From Chitinophagaceae bacterium DXS (GTDB taxonomy: Bacteria > Bacteroidota > Bacteroidia > Chitinophagales > Chitinophagaceae), in NCBI GenBank assembly GCA_030345135.1, contig CP128386.1, forward strand, positions 5,172,109 to 5,236,108: 64,000 nt of DNA. The letters run 5' to 3'. The position numbers were made by a program, and so were the translations under genes. The notes under the pieces are model-generated. The model had not been told where the DNA came from. It did no database searches and saw nothing but the letters and a program-made list of their open reading frames with translations. Of the stretch, positions 35,245 to 44,643 are shown one piece after another. Within the stretch, counting starts at the first letter, position 1; the number at the start of each line of letters is the position of its first letter.

Positions 35245-37893
35245 TTATTTATGTCCGATTAATAATTGTTTGCTGTTTACAAATTTGTTTTTATTCAGAA
35301 GCGTTACATGATAAACGCCCGGTGCATAACCTGCAACATTCCATTGTGTATTACTAACGCCGTTCTGTAATGTAATTTTTTGTGATTGCAATATCCTGCC
35401 ATTTGCGTCAGAAAACTGGACAACATAGCTACCACCGGGTTCACCGGAGAACGTAACCGCTACCTTACTGTTGGCCGGATTTGGATATACATTAAATGTC
35501 GCCGATTGATTTGATACAACGTTTGCATTATCGGCAAATTGTGTCTGATTATTTATCATTCGCGCAGCGTTGTTAGCTAATGCACCTGAAGTACTGCAAT
35601 CATTTACTGCAAACACGCTTGGCCTGCTGGTTACAGGAATTACTGCGCATCTTTCCACTACAGTCAACACACAATAAACCGAATCTCCATTCTGAAGATT
35701 CGCGTCTGTATAAGTTGGCGCATTTGTTCCTACAGGTTTTTGATTTTTCATCCATTGATAAACGGGAAGAGCACCGCCATTCGTGATCTTTGCGGTAAAC
35801 ATAACGGACGTGCCTTTGCATATAGGGCTTCGTTTATCGGCTGAGATAACAATTGTAGGCTTTATTGAGGGCGACACCGTAAAATGAAGTATATTACTTT
35901 TGACACTACCAGTATACATTGGATTGACCATAGTCGCCCACACGGAATCCCCATCCAGCAATTTCGTCGTAACATAAGGCTTGGTAAGGTCGCCGATCTT
36001 TGCGCCATTTTTGTACCACTGATAATGGTAAGCGGGATATCTCCTTTCAGGAATAGCCTGCACAGTAACTACGCTTCCCTGGCAAACAGATGTTGAATCT
36101 GTAAATATGGTTATTCTAGGTTGCGTTAAGTATGTAAATCCGGGCAGACTGTGGGTTCCTGAGCCTGTTGTTACAGATATATCTCCCGTAGCGCCACTGC
36201 CTATAACTGCAGTAATAGCACTATCAGACAGCGGCGTGATATATGTGGCGTCAACATTTCCAAACTTAACACTTCTTACTCCGGTAAAATTTTTCCCTTT
36301 AATGAGTATCGTATCATTGGTGCCGCCGCCGTCCGGAAAAAAAGATGTAATCACGGGTGCCGCTCCCGACATTGTCAGTTGATTTTTGAACACATAGACA
36401 GTGCTGCCCGGATTTTGCGAAGCTACCAGATCTGGTTTACCGTCGCCATTAATGTCTACTATAGCCATGTCCTGCATAAATTTAGGTACAGCAAAGTCAA
36501 CCTTTGGATTAAATGTAATATTGTTGATTGTACTTGCATTTTCAAAAGCTGCTATTGTGTAGTGTTCGTTACATGCAAAAATATCCGGCTTACCATCGCC
36601 GTTAATGTCTGAAATATTGATAGCTGTTGGGCCCACCCCAGTGTAATAATTAGTGACTAACTCCATATTGATATCGCTGAGTTTTGTCGCCGAATTTTTG
36701 ATAACATGAAGATTGCCGGTATACTTTATGTCCAGCGCACCGACATCTAAAAGGCTATCGCCGTTAAAATCACCCGAAGCCAGTGCGTTTTCATAAGAGC
36801 TATACGTCAGGTATGAATCAAATCCAAAGGAATTAACAGCCTTCTTCGAATGATTTCTGTAAATAAAGAGTGTGGTTTCCCTTACATTATAAATGGCCAG
36901 ATCAGGCAGATTATCATTATTGTAGTCGGCTATATCGACAACTCTTCCCCCTTTTACATTCAGGTTGAGCGATTTGGCAAAATTAACAACCGAGTTCTGA
37001 GAACTGTTTTTTAAAAAGTATACACTGTCCTGCGAATTAAAAATTACGTCCGGCTTACCATCCAGATCCATATCACCCAGTTTTATCTTTCCCAGATAAG
37101 GAAGTTGAAAAGTTTTAACTGCATCAAACAGAATTTTTCCGGGTGTGCTCAGGTTTCTAAACACCGAAAAAAAATCGTTACCGGTATAGTTGTGGCTGGC
37201 TACAATGATGTCCAGCTTTCCATCTGCATCAACATCAGCTACATGTAGCCATGCATCATAACCAAAATGAGCTACGGGCATATATTGCAAAGAAATACTG
37301 TCAACAGTACTTGCGTTTTTGAACAAAGTAAGATCGGAAGTACCAACGCCATTATCTCCGTCAAAACCAAACGACACAATATCTACCTTACCATCACCAT
37401 CAATATCAGCAGGTTGCAGATATGTGCATCGTACATTGGCATTTACATCTGCGCTAAATATCACAGGCGTTGCCAAAAGTCCGGTAGTCAATGGACCTGT
37501 TGCCGGAAATGTAAGATCAAATTTCTGGGTGCTGAACGCAGTTGTCCTGTTCTGCGTTAAACTAACCGGCGCATAAGTAGCACCATTAGGAACTATAACG
37601 TCAAGTGTGTTTCCCGAAACAGAAGTAACTGTAGCTTTTGCGGCACCGAAATACACAATATTTTTTGATGGAGTCGGATCAACCTTCGAGGCATTGATCT
37701 TCACCGTGCTTCCCGCAGGCCCGCTTAACGGCGTTACTGAATTAATAACTGGTAACTGCGCTAATATTGCCCTGGAACTGCAAATCATAAAAAAAAGCAC
37801 CAGGAGCTTTAACTGGTTCCTGCTTAAATACTGCTTTAATACCTGACTAATTGAAGAAATGCATTTTAACGGGTTTGTAGATTTTTTTTTCAT
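35245..37893 (-). CDS. Secreted FG-GAP/VCBS-repeat protein with IPT and Ig-like domains and T9SS sorting domain
   Basis: A cell-surface protein of about 882 residues. A signal-like segment (NQLKLLVLFFMICSSRAILAQ) is followed by an IPT/TIG domain (PVINSVTPLSGPAGSTVKIN), seven FG-GAP/VCBS repeats with calcium-binding D-x-D-x-D loops (DIDGDGKVDIV, DVDADGKLDII, DMDLDGKPDVI, DYNNDNLPDLA, DFNGDSLLDVG, DINGDGKPDIF, DINGDGKPDLV), a second IPT domain (PVITSFFPDGGGTNDTILIK) and two Ig/PKD-like domains with CQG and CKG. The C-terminus (FNVYPNPANSKVAVTFSG, then APGVYHVTLLNKNKF) is a type IX secretion sorting domain. The ATG at 37893 is taken in place of 37929. A terminator follows. Confidence 0.93.
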   Translation of the reverse strand: MKKKSTNPLKCISSISQVLKQYLSRNQLKLLVLFFMICSSRAILAQLPVINSVTPLSGPAGSTVKINASKVDPTPSKNIVYFGAAKATVTSVSGNTLDVIVPNGATYAPVSLTQNRTTAFSTQKFDLTFPATGPLTTGLLATPVIFSADVNANVRCTYLQPADIDGDGKVDIVSFGFDGDNGVGTSDLTLFKNASTVDSISLQYMPVAHFGYDAWLHVADVDADGKLDIIVASHNYTGNDFFSVFRNLSTPGKILFDAVKTFQLPYLGKIKLGDMDLDGKPDVIFNSQDSVYFLKNSSQNSVVNFAKSLNLNVKGGRVVDIADYNNDNLPDLAIYNVRETTLFIYRNHSKKAVNSFGFDSYLTYSSYENALASGDFNGDSLLDVGALDIKYTGNLHVIKNSATKLSDINMELVTNYYTGVGPTAINISDINGDGKPDIFACNEHYTIAAFENASTINNITFNPKVDFAVPKFMQDMAIVDINGDGKPDLVASQNPGSTVYVFKNQLTMSGAAPVITSFFPDGGGTNDTILIKGKNFTGVRSVKFGNVDATYITPLSDSAITAVIGSGATGDISVTTGSGTHSLPGFTYLTQPRITIFTDSTSVCQGSVVTVQAIPERRYPAYHYQWYKNGAKIGDLTKPYVTTKLLDGDSVWATMVNPMYTGSVKSNILHFTVSPSIKPTIVISADKRSPICKGTSVMFTAKITNGGALPVYQWMKNQKPVGTNAPTYTDANLQNGDSVYCVLTVVERCAVIPVTSRPSVFAVNDCSTSGALANNAARMINNQTQFADNANVVSNQSATFNVYPNPANSKVAVTFSGEPGGSYVVQFSDANGRILQSQKITLQNGVSNTQWNVAGYAPGVYHVTLLNKNKFVNSKQLLIGHK

Positions 37894-37929
37894 TTTTATC
37901 AGTTTTAGGCCAAAAGAATATTTAATCAT

Positions 37930-38217
37930 CTGCGACGCAGGATTGTCAACATATTTCTATGCACATAATAACCTAACCACAATATCATACGACATTGGAA
38001 GTACTATCAACGTTTGAAACCGGCTTTCAAACAAAAAATAAAGGGGGACAAATAATCAAGTGAGCTGAGAAATATCAGCGCGATTTAAGAACTTAAGATT
38101 ATTACCATGAAAGTATAAAAGAGTTGAAATATTATCAATTAAAAAAGTCACGATATAGAAATTTAATCCGGCGTGTTTTACAGGATAAACTATCTCGTCC
38201 GACCATTTTTATCAACC
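37930..38217. other. Intergenic region without recognised gene
   Basis: AT-rich sequence between the FG-GAP gene and the terminator of the beta-propeller gene. No repeat or RNA was recognised. Together with 37894-37929 it contains the FG-GAP promoter region. Confidence 0.4.
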
Positions 38218-38247
38218 AAAAAAGGTCTGGCTTTCACCGGACCTTTT
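38218..38247 (-). terminator. Terminator of the beta-propeller gene
   Basis: AAAAGGTC and GACCTTTT form the stem; the minus strand continues with TTTTTTGG. It is about 100 bases beyond the stop of the gene at 38350. Confidence 0.7.
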
Positions 38248-38349
38248 CCAACATTATTAATAACACGTTACAGAATTACCCGTTGCCAACAGCTCTCCAT
38301 CAGCATTTTTTTATCATTATCCGTAGACGCACAGACAATTTCAATTTTC

Positions 38350-39483
38350 TTACTTCGCTCTCCCTATCCCAAACTGATCACCCGCTTTTACAGCTTTGTT
38401 CCCCTCAAACTGTATCTCTACCATCTTTTCACTCGCCACACTGTTATTAAATTCATCTGTGAGGGTCAACAGAATCTTGCGGGTCTTTACATCAATCACT
38501 TCGCCGCTGGAAGGATAGGCATATTTTCCATCCATGCTAAATGTGATCCAGCCAGGCATATCCTGCAAGGGAATGGTTGTCAATTGTTGATAAGGCGGTG
38601 TTGCATTAAACACATGCAGACGCATATTATGACCATCACAAACCCACAGCTCTTTTTCGTCAGGAGTAAGGCCAATGCCGTGACTGGGATTGCCGTGACG
38701 CCTTACCGGTCCTCTCTCCCATCCTTCAACCACCACATGTGAAAGTTTTTTGCCACTTTTTAAGTCGCCTACTTCAAAGCCGAGCAGACTATCAACAGTA
38801 ACATAAGCTATGGTTTCCTTACTATTGATGGTAAAGGGACGCACGTTGTTTTCAAATGGACCTATCTTATTTACAAGTTCATGTTTTTTTGCATCTGCAA
38901 TGTACAACCACGGACTGCCGATATCATCCAGGTAAACCAGTTGTCCGGATGGTCCGTAAATGGTATTATGTGCTCTTTTATATACTTCAATCTTCTTAAT
39001 GATTTCACCTGTCTTGCAATCAACTACATTCCAGAAATGGTTTTCGAGTGAAGGCAGATACATTGTTAATCCATCCGGTGAGATGGACATGCGGTCGCAC
39101 CCCCCATCAAATTTTTTCTCCCAAACTATTTGCTCAGTAGATAAATCAATTCGTTGAAGCGATTCCAACGTGCTTACATAAATGCTGTTAAGCGGAACAC
39201 TTACTGCAATGCCTTTTACATTGGAAGGTTTGCCGTCCGGGTGAAATCCCCGTGTATTAATTCTTTTTATAAAACGGTGATTGTTATTCATGTCGAACAC
39301 CAGTATTCCATGTCCGCCAAAACCAAGATAATCACGGATGCCGGGTGTGGCTACATACAGGTACCGTTTGTTAGCCGTATTGTTTTTGTTTTTTGTTTGT
39401 GCTGACTGCGTTTGCGCAAATACATCAGGTATACTAACAATCAAAAGAATAAATAGTAAGGCATAACAAGACATTGATTTCAT
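38350..39483 (-). CDS. Secreted beta-propeller protein (YncE/cytochrome-D1-like)
   Basis: Exported protein of about 377 residues with a signal peptide (SCYALLFILLIVSIPDVFAQ) when started at the ATG at 39483. The rest is a repeated WD/YVTN-type propeller: KRYLYVATPGIRDYLGFGGHG, VNSIYVSTLESLQRIDLST-like blades, CDRMSISPDGLTMYLPSLEN, GLTPDEKELWVCDGHNMRLH and FSMDGKYAYPSSGEVIDV. Such proteins are often found as accessory subunits or scaffolds; no catalytic residues are visible. A frame extends to 39561, but its first 26 codons lack a signal-peptide character. Confidence 0.85.
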   Translation of the reverse strand: MKSMSCYALLFILLIVSIPDVFAQTQSAQTKNKNNTANKRYLYVATPGIRDYLGFGGHGILVFDMNNNHRFIKRINTRGFHPDGKPSNVKGIAVSVPLNSIYVSTLESLQRIDLSTEQIVWEKKFDGGCDRMSISPDGLTMYLPSLENHFWNVVDCKTGEIIKKIEVYKRAHNTIYGPSGQLVYLDDIGSPWLYIADAKKHELVNKIGPFENNVRPFTINSKETIAYVTVDSLLGFEVGDLKSGKKLSHVVVEGWERGPVRRHGNPSHGIGLTPDEKELWVCDGHNMRLHVFNATPPYQQLTTIPLQDMPGWITFSMDGKYAYPSSGEVIDVKTRKILLTLTDEFNNSVASEKMVEIQFEGNKAVKAGDQFGIGRAK

Positions 39484-39638
39484 GGCTGGCGATTTTGGGA
39501 GACAATTGGTGTTGGTTGTACAAGTTATTAAAAAAACGATTTTGAGATTGCTGCCGGGCAAAATATTGCTGTTTTTTTAATTTCCGCCGGTCATCATCCG
39601 TTCACTAAAGCGAACAGCAACGAAAATGACTTTGCATG

Positions 39639-40303
39639 ATTAATTAATTAATTAATTAATCAATGTTGTTTAGTTAAGGAGGCATCATCAACTTTGGGAG
39701 ATGTCTTCTATCGTGCCAATGACAGATTTCTGCAAGTTGATTTTGATTAGTGACGCAAGTAGCACATGGGGAGGGGATGGTCTCCCCACAATGCTGTGGG
39801 GACGGAGCGATCGCCTGTCCTAACGGATTCATCCGGGCGGAGGTTTGCCTCGATTTTTTTCCTGCCCCACTAGTCGTTCAGGCGGGAGACTTTCTTTTTT
39901 TCAAGAAAAAGAAAGTAACAAGATGCAAAATGAGGAGCCTTCATTTCGGTGCAAATGACAGATGTGATCCACTTAATTTGTTGTTGGAGGCCAGAGCACA
40001 TTGCCACGCCTCATACCAACAACGGCGGTCGGCGTGATTGTGCAAGAGTACGGTCATTCTATTTTTGATTGTGGTTAACCAAAATCAAACAGAGACGACA
40101 GTATACTTTTTCATCGATAGTCCGTAGGACTTTAAGTTTAATAGAAGCCCTAACATACAGGGTCTTTCTTGTCCGTAGGACATTAACCCTTTTATTTGGT
40201 CAAAGTCCTAACGGACTATGAAGTTCTCAATTCGCACATTTCTATTAAGCTTAATTCCCTACGGTAAAAAATGTTACTGCTATGAAATCTGTCATTGGCA
40301 CGA
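39639..40303. repeat. Composite intergenic element with 20-bp inverted ends
   Basis: A (TTAA)n microsatellite at 39639-39663 is followed by TTTAGTTAAGGAGGCAT, similar to the 56-kb MITE end. The 20-base arm TCGTGCCAATGACAGATTTC at 39711-39730 recurs as its exact complement at 40284-40303, bounding about 590 bases. Inside are palindromic GGTCTCCCCACAATGCTGTG, the tract CTTTCTTTTTTTCAAG, and three CGTAGGAC words at 40121-40181. Long open frames here (39750-40037) look like translated repeat. Confidence 0.75.
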
Positions 40304-40333
40304 CATGAGAGGTCTCCCGAATATTGACCTGAT
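40295..40333. repeat. Dispersed 39-bp repeat, copy 1
   Basis: TTGGCACGACATGAGAGG with the following GTCTCCCGAATATTGACC. It matches 31 of 39 bases at 52220-52258. It overlaps the right arm of the 39.7-40.3 kb element. Confidence 0.65.
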
Positions 40334-40503
40334 CATGAAAACTGTTCAGCCGGCGAAGACTATTACATCTATTGCAGTAACAATGGGATATCATATGTTT
40401 TCCTTGACAGGTCAGGCCCTGTAGTAAAGTTTTGACTTCCTTTTTAAAAAATATTCTTTAATTGGTTCTCACAAAGGATATTTTGTAATTTGATAGAAAA
40501 AAA

Positions 40504-40848
40504 ATGCAGACGCATCCACTTGGCAAGCTGAACTATCAAACGGTAGAGCTTGAATTTGACAGTCAACCCGTTTATTGCATCGTCATGAAGGAAATGACTT
40601 GCGAACTTGACGTAAGCTGTGATATTGAACAGCTAACACCTACCGGAGGCTATCATCTGATCATTGTTACTACTACCGGAACATTTGAAGACACCATCTT
40701 TAAAGACGAAGAATGGGAATCTGTTTACGCTGATAATGAATTTGAAGATGATGAGGATGAATTTGATGAGGACGAAAAACCTGACGACTATGAAAAGCTG
40801 ATACAGTTGATCGGTGCAAAAATTGAAGCGGCGCAAATAACGATGTAA
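40504..40848 (+). CDS. Hypothetical acidic protein
   Basis: A 114-residue protein I cannot place. The first 60 residues have regular hydrophobic strand-like spacing (YQTVELEFDSQPVYCIVMKE, GGYHLIIVTTTGTFEDTIF); the rest is strongly acidic (EFEDDEDEFDEDEKPDDYEK) before a final helix (LIQLIGAKIEAAQI). A low-complexity acidic segment of this kind can be real, and codon use is coherent, so I favour a true gene. It lies alone between the 39.7-kb element and the palindrome copies at 41 kb. TATTTTGTAATTTG near 40478 may belong to its promoter. Confidence 0.6.
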   Translation: MQTHPLGKLNYQTVELEFDSQPVYCIVMKEMTCELDVSCDIEQLTPTGGYHLIIVTTTGTFEDTIFKDEEWESVYADNEFEDDEDEFDEDEKPDDYEKLIQLIGAKIEAAQITM

Positions 40849-40926
40849 TTAATGGGAATTGTGGCAGGCTTTGAAATAATTTTATTGAGGAGGGATCAAT
40901 GTAGGTACCTTGTTTATGCTTTGAGT

Positions 40927-41085
40927 GTTTCGTGAGACACGAAACATGGCGGTGTGCGCAAATATGACCTTGAAATATATTGTGAGCCTGATGTACAGTG
41001 AGGGGCAAAATAGTTACACAGGTTGTATGAATTACGATAGCAACTTTGCAATGCATACAGTGCCATGTTTCATGTTTCACGAAAT
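40927..41085. repeat. Two copies of the GTTTCGTG/CACGAAAC palindrome family
   Basis: 40927-40945 is a perfect palindrome with 8-base arms around AGA. 41066-41085 is a degraded copy (GTTTCATGTTTCACGAAAT). The family is shared with the antiporter region at 32.7-33.05 kb. The 275-base gap otherwise holds nothing I recognise. Confidence 0.6.
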
Positions 41086-41123
41086 ACGGTACTTGACCGT
41101 ATCCCGCTGTTTAATTATTCCTG

Positions 41124-41720
41124 CTAGTTCTCATGCTTCTCCTTTTTCCCAAAAGCTTTTAAAATTCCCAGTCCTATCGTCCAGGTATCATAAGCATTCC
41201 AGCGAAAATCGTATTGTAATGCGCCGAATACTTCCCACCCATTCCTTATTTCAACGCCGTACTCAGCACTGAGCCGGCTTAAAAAATAGTTCTCTTCTTT
41301 TGCAAATTCACCACCCAGGCCCAAACCAAAAGTCCAGTGCTCTGTCGGCTTGTACATACCGATAACAGCCGGGGCAATAGGATATGAACGTTCTACCACT
41401 TCTTTATGTCCGCTTTCAAGATTCTTTTCCACTTTAAAAGATTCAGTGATAAAATCAGTGTGCAGTCCAATTGCAAACTTCCGGGCAAATTGAAAATTGT
41501 AATCAAGTCCCCAATAAGGTAGCACGGTTACCTGCCTGTGTCCGTTTTCATCAACGCCATTGAAAGAGTGTTCGTGACCAATATTGAGACCAACACTATG
41601 TATAGGTTTGAAATGTTCTTTTTGCTGTCCGTAAGAGACGAATACAGGGCATAGCAAAACAATTAAAAAGGCGGTATTGCGCAGGATATGGTTACTAGTG
41701 CAAATAAATTTATTGTACAT
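41124..41720 (-). CDS. Predicted outer-membrane beta-barrel protein
   Basis: A 198-residue exported protein (signal AFLIVLLCPVFVSYGQQ) with alternating hydrophobic strands and aromatic belts: VGLNIGHEHSFNG, VLPYWGLDYNFQFARKFAIG, WTFGLGLGGEFAKEENYFLS, WEVFGALQYDFRWNAYDTWT and IGLGILKAFGKKEKHEN. This resembles small beta-barrels of the outer membrane. Family not identified. It lies beside the FtsX-type permease on the same strand but 280 bases away. Confidence 0.65.
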   Translation of the reverse strand: MYNKFICTSNHILRNTAFLIVLLCPVFVSYGQQKEHFKPIHSVGLNIGHEHSFNGVDENGHRQVTVLPYWGLDYNFQFARKFAIGLHTDFITESFKVEKNLESGHKEVVERSYPIAPAVIGMYKPTEHWTFGLGLGGEFAKEENYFLSRLSAEYGVEIRNGWEVFGALQYDFRWNAYDTWTIGLGILKAFGKKEKHEN

Positions 41721-42002
41721 ACAATTATATTATATCCTCCTTTGAAAACCGTAATTGATACAGCAGAAACAATTGATGCTGTGGCAGGATCTATGAGTTA
41801 TTATCAACCTATAATTATTGTAACAACCGGACTAATTTATTGTTTAGTAACCACGGGGCGTTTTCAAACAAAGAGAAGAGCCTGGAAACAAGCTTACTTC
41901 GCGCGATTTTTTCTACATAATACTCAACTCCCCTTCTTACACGCTGACTAAAGTGAATGAAAATATACCCTGATTTGTTGGTACGAGACGAGCATTTCCT
42001 TC

Positions 42003-44450
42003 TTATTCATTCCGCAAACTGTTCACGGGGTTGGCGACGGCTGCTTTAATTGCCTGGAAACTTATTGTAAAGAGTGCAATCAATACGGCAGATGCACCGG
42101 CAACTGCGAAAATCCACCAGGTGATCTGTATGTGATAGGCAAATTTTTCCAGCCATTTGTTCGTTGCCCACCAGGCCAATGGAAATGCTAACAATATGGA
42201 AATTGTAATAAGACGCAGGAAGTCCCGCGACAGAATCATAATAATATTGGCAGCGCTTGCACCTAACACTTTTCTTATGCCAATCTCTTTGGTGCGTTGA
42301 AGCGTTGCATAAGTTACAAGCCCCAACAAGCCGGTACATGCAATAGATATTGCCAGTAAAGAAAAAATACTGATTATTTTCAACGCATTGCGTTCGGACT
42401 TGTACAGATTCTCTATTGATTTATCCAGGAAGCTTAACTGTATGTCATGTTTCGGCTCGAATTGTTTCCATAAGTGCTCAATAGAATTCATTGATTCCGC
42501 CAACCGGTTCCCGCTAACTTTTAATGCCATCGTGCCCCATCCAAACCTTGAAGAATTGGTTATAACCAATGGCGAAATTTTGTCGTGCATGGATTCAAAA
42601 TGATAATCTTCAATCACACCAACTACAGTATATACTATTGGCTTACCATCGGGTGAGTTAAAAAAAGTTTCCGTGCTGGTAATTTTAGCGCCTATGGGAT
42701 TCTTCAGCTGAAAATCTTTCACCGCGGTTTCGTTCAATACCAAACTAAAAGAATCCGTCGCAAAATCTTTTGAGAAAAATCTTCCTTCCTTCAACTTCAG
42801 GTTCAGTGTCTTTTGATAATTATGGTCAACAAAAATTGTTTTCTGTGTTCTTTGTACATTGGTTCCAACTACCTGCATGGCACAGCTGGCTTCATTTTTT
42901 CCACCCGGCAGCCCACTGCATTTACTTATGTCTGTAATGCCCTTTGTCATTCTCAGCTCGTTGATAAAAGATTCATCCGTGTTTTTCGCACTGCGCAGAT
43001 ACCACGCGTTGTCTATCGCAATTACATTATCCTTGTTAAAACCCAGGTCATAGTCCAGTACAAAATGCATCTGGTTATTTAGTACAATGGTGCAAATGAT
43101 CAGCACCACAGATATGACAAATTGAAAAACGACCAATACGTTGCGCAATTGAATTCCTTTTATACCGGATTTAAATTGCCCCTTAAGAACCGTAATTGGT
43201 TTAAACCCTGATAGTATGAACGCAGGATAAAGCCCGGCTATAATTCCGGTAAGCACAGCAAATCCGGCTATCATTGCCAGATGGGGGGCAGTAAAAAAAT
43301 AATTGAACGAAAGATTAGCGCTAACAACCTTGTTAAGCTGAGGTAACAGCAGTAATGCAATCACAACAGCCAGTACCATACTTACAAAACTGAACACCAC
43401 TGATTCGGACAAAAACTGCATTATTATCGAACCTTTACCTGAACCAAAAGTTTTCCGGATACCAACTTCCCGTGCCCGCTCAACAGATATTGCTGTTGAC
43501 AGATTAATGAAGTTGATGCATGCAAGAAGCAATATGAAAATGCCGATAGCGATAAACAGCCGCACAGACTGAATATTTCCGCCAGGTTTCATTTCATCAA
43601 CAAGAAAAGAGCGAAGATGGATTTGATTTATCGGTTGCAGAAAATACCGGTAACCATTGCCTTCGGCGATAAATTGCTGATATGTTTCGCCAAAACCTTT
43701 CTCAATAGTAGGTGCTACATATTTTTCAACGATCAGCGGCAACTTGCTCTCAAGAAACTTAGCAGAGACGTTTTTATTAAGTAAAAGATAATTGTACGTA
43801 TAAAAATCATAATAGTTGGGATCATTCATTCCCTGGTTACCAGTCATTGAAACCAGCACGTTAAACTGAAGATGCGATTTTTCCGGCCAATCCTTACAAA
43901 CGCCGGAAACAAAACAGATCCGCCCATAGCCTAAGGTAATTTGCTTCCCCATTGCCATTTTAGCAGAGCCGAAAAATCTTTTTGCCGTGCCCTCGTTTAA
44001 CACAACCGACTCAGGGCTAGCCAGTGCCGTTTGTACGTCCCCTTCAACAAAATTTCCGTCAAAGACTTTAAAAAAATTAGAATCAACCACCAGCGTCCTG
44101 TCATCTAAAAAATTCTTCTCACCCACCGCAATGGATATGCCGCTATTTGAAATATCCATCACCCGTACACTTTCTTCCACTTCAGCAAATTCCTTTTTTA
44201 CTGCCTGCCCAATGGACGGAGGGATAGTCCCTCTTAAAGACGTACGACTGGTATATTTTCTTTCAACCGCGAGCCGGTAGATCTGCTTTGAGTTTTTGTG
44301 AAAGCTATCCCAGCCGAGTTCACTTTGCACATATAAAACAAGCAGCAGGCAGACAGCCATGCCTGTTGAAAAACCGAACAAATTTATTAGCGTAAATACC
44401 TTCTTTTTCCGAAGGCTTCTGAACATGGTTTTAAAATAATTCATCAACAT
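42003..44450 (-). CDS. FtsX/MacB-type ABC transporter permease
   Basis: Large membrane subunit of an ABC exporter, 815 residues. It begins FKTMFRSLRKKKVFTLINLF, with the first membrane helix then a long periplasmic MacB-core domain (residues about 45-280). Two FtsX membrane domains follow: FINLSTAISVERAREVGIRK with TFGSGKGSIIMQFLSES, and the C-terminal TYATLQRTKEIGIRKVLGAS with NIIMILSRDFLRLITIS. This duplicated layout is the usual Bacteroidota type. No ATPase is adjacent; one lies 30 kb away at 11142. The gene is on the same strand as the TonB receptor, 193 bases downstream of it. The substrate is unknown. Confidence 0.92.
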   Translation of the reverse strand: MLMNYFKTMFRSLRKKKVFTLINLFGFSTGMAVCLLLVLYVQSELGWDSFHKNSKQIYRLAVERKYTSRTSLRGTIPPSIGQAVKKEFAEVEESVRVMDISNSGISIAVGEKNFLDDRTLVVDSNFFKVFDGNFVEGDVQTALASPESVVLNEGTAKRFFGSAKMAMGKQITLGYGRICFVSGVCKDWPEKSHLQFNVLVSMTGNQGMNDPNYYDFYTYNYLLLNKNVSAKFLESKLPLIVEKYVAPTIEKGFGETYQQFIAEGNGYRYFLQPINQIHLRSFLVDEMKPGGNIQSVRLFIAIGIFILLLACINFINLSTAISVERAREVGIRKTFGSGKGSIIMQFLSESVVFSFVSMVLAVVIALLLLPQLNKVVSANLSFNYFFTAPHLAMIAGFAVLTGIIAGLYPAFILSGFKPITVLKGQFKSGIKGIQLRNVLVVFQFVISVVLIICTIVLNNQMHFVLDYDLGFNKDNVIAIDNAWYLRSAKNTDESFINELRMTKGITDISKCSGLPGGKNEASCAMQVVGTNVQRTQKTIFVDHNYQKTLNLKLKEGRFFSKDFATDSFSLVLNETAVKDFQLKNPIGAKITSTETFFNSPDGKPIVYTVVGVIEDYHFESMHDKISPLVITNSSRFGWGTMALKVSGNRLAESMNSIEHLWKQFEPKHDIQLSFLDKSIENLYKSERNALKIISIFSLLAISIACTGLLGLVTYATLQRTKEIGIRKVLGASAANIIMILSRDFLRLITISILLAFPLAWWATNKWLEKFAYHIQITWWIFAVAGASAVLIALFTISFQAIKAAVANPVNSLRNE

Positions 44451-44643
44451 AGGTATGCGCTTGAATGCAGGTTAGTGCTACTATTAATACGAATAAAATG
44501 CCATATTCCACAACGTTGCAAATCATCACACAATATATAACCGAATTTAATCAGTGTTCATTTCTGATACAGATGGTGTGCGCTGGCGCTCAGCGAAAAT
44601 TTTCAGATGTCTCTTATGCCGATAACGTGTCTTTACTTATCCA

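Noticed and set aside
39750..40037. 95-codon plus-strand frame
   Set aside because: It overlaps the inverted-repeat element and has Cys/Phe/His-rich composition unlike neighbouring genes.
42003..44450. Pairing the FtsX-type permease with the ABC ATPase at 11142
   Set aside because: They are 30 kb apart in the window with no shared regulation visible, so the link would be speculative.
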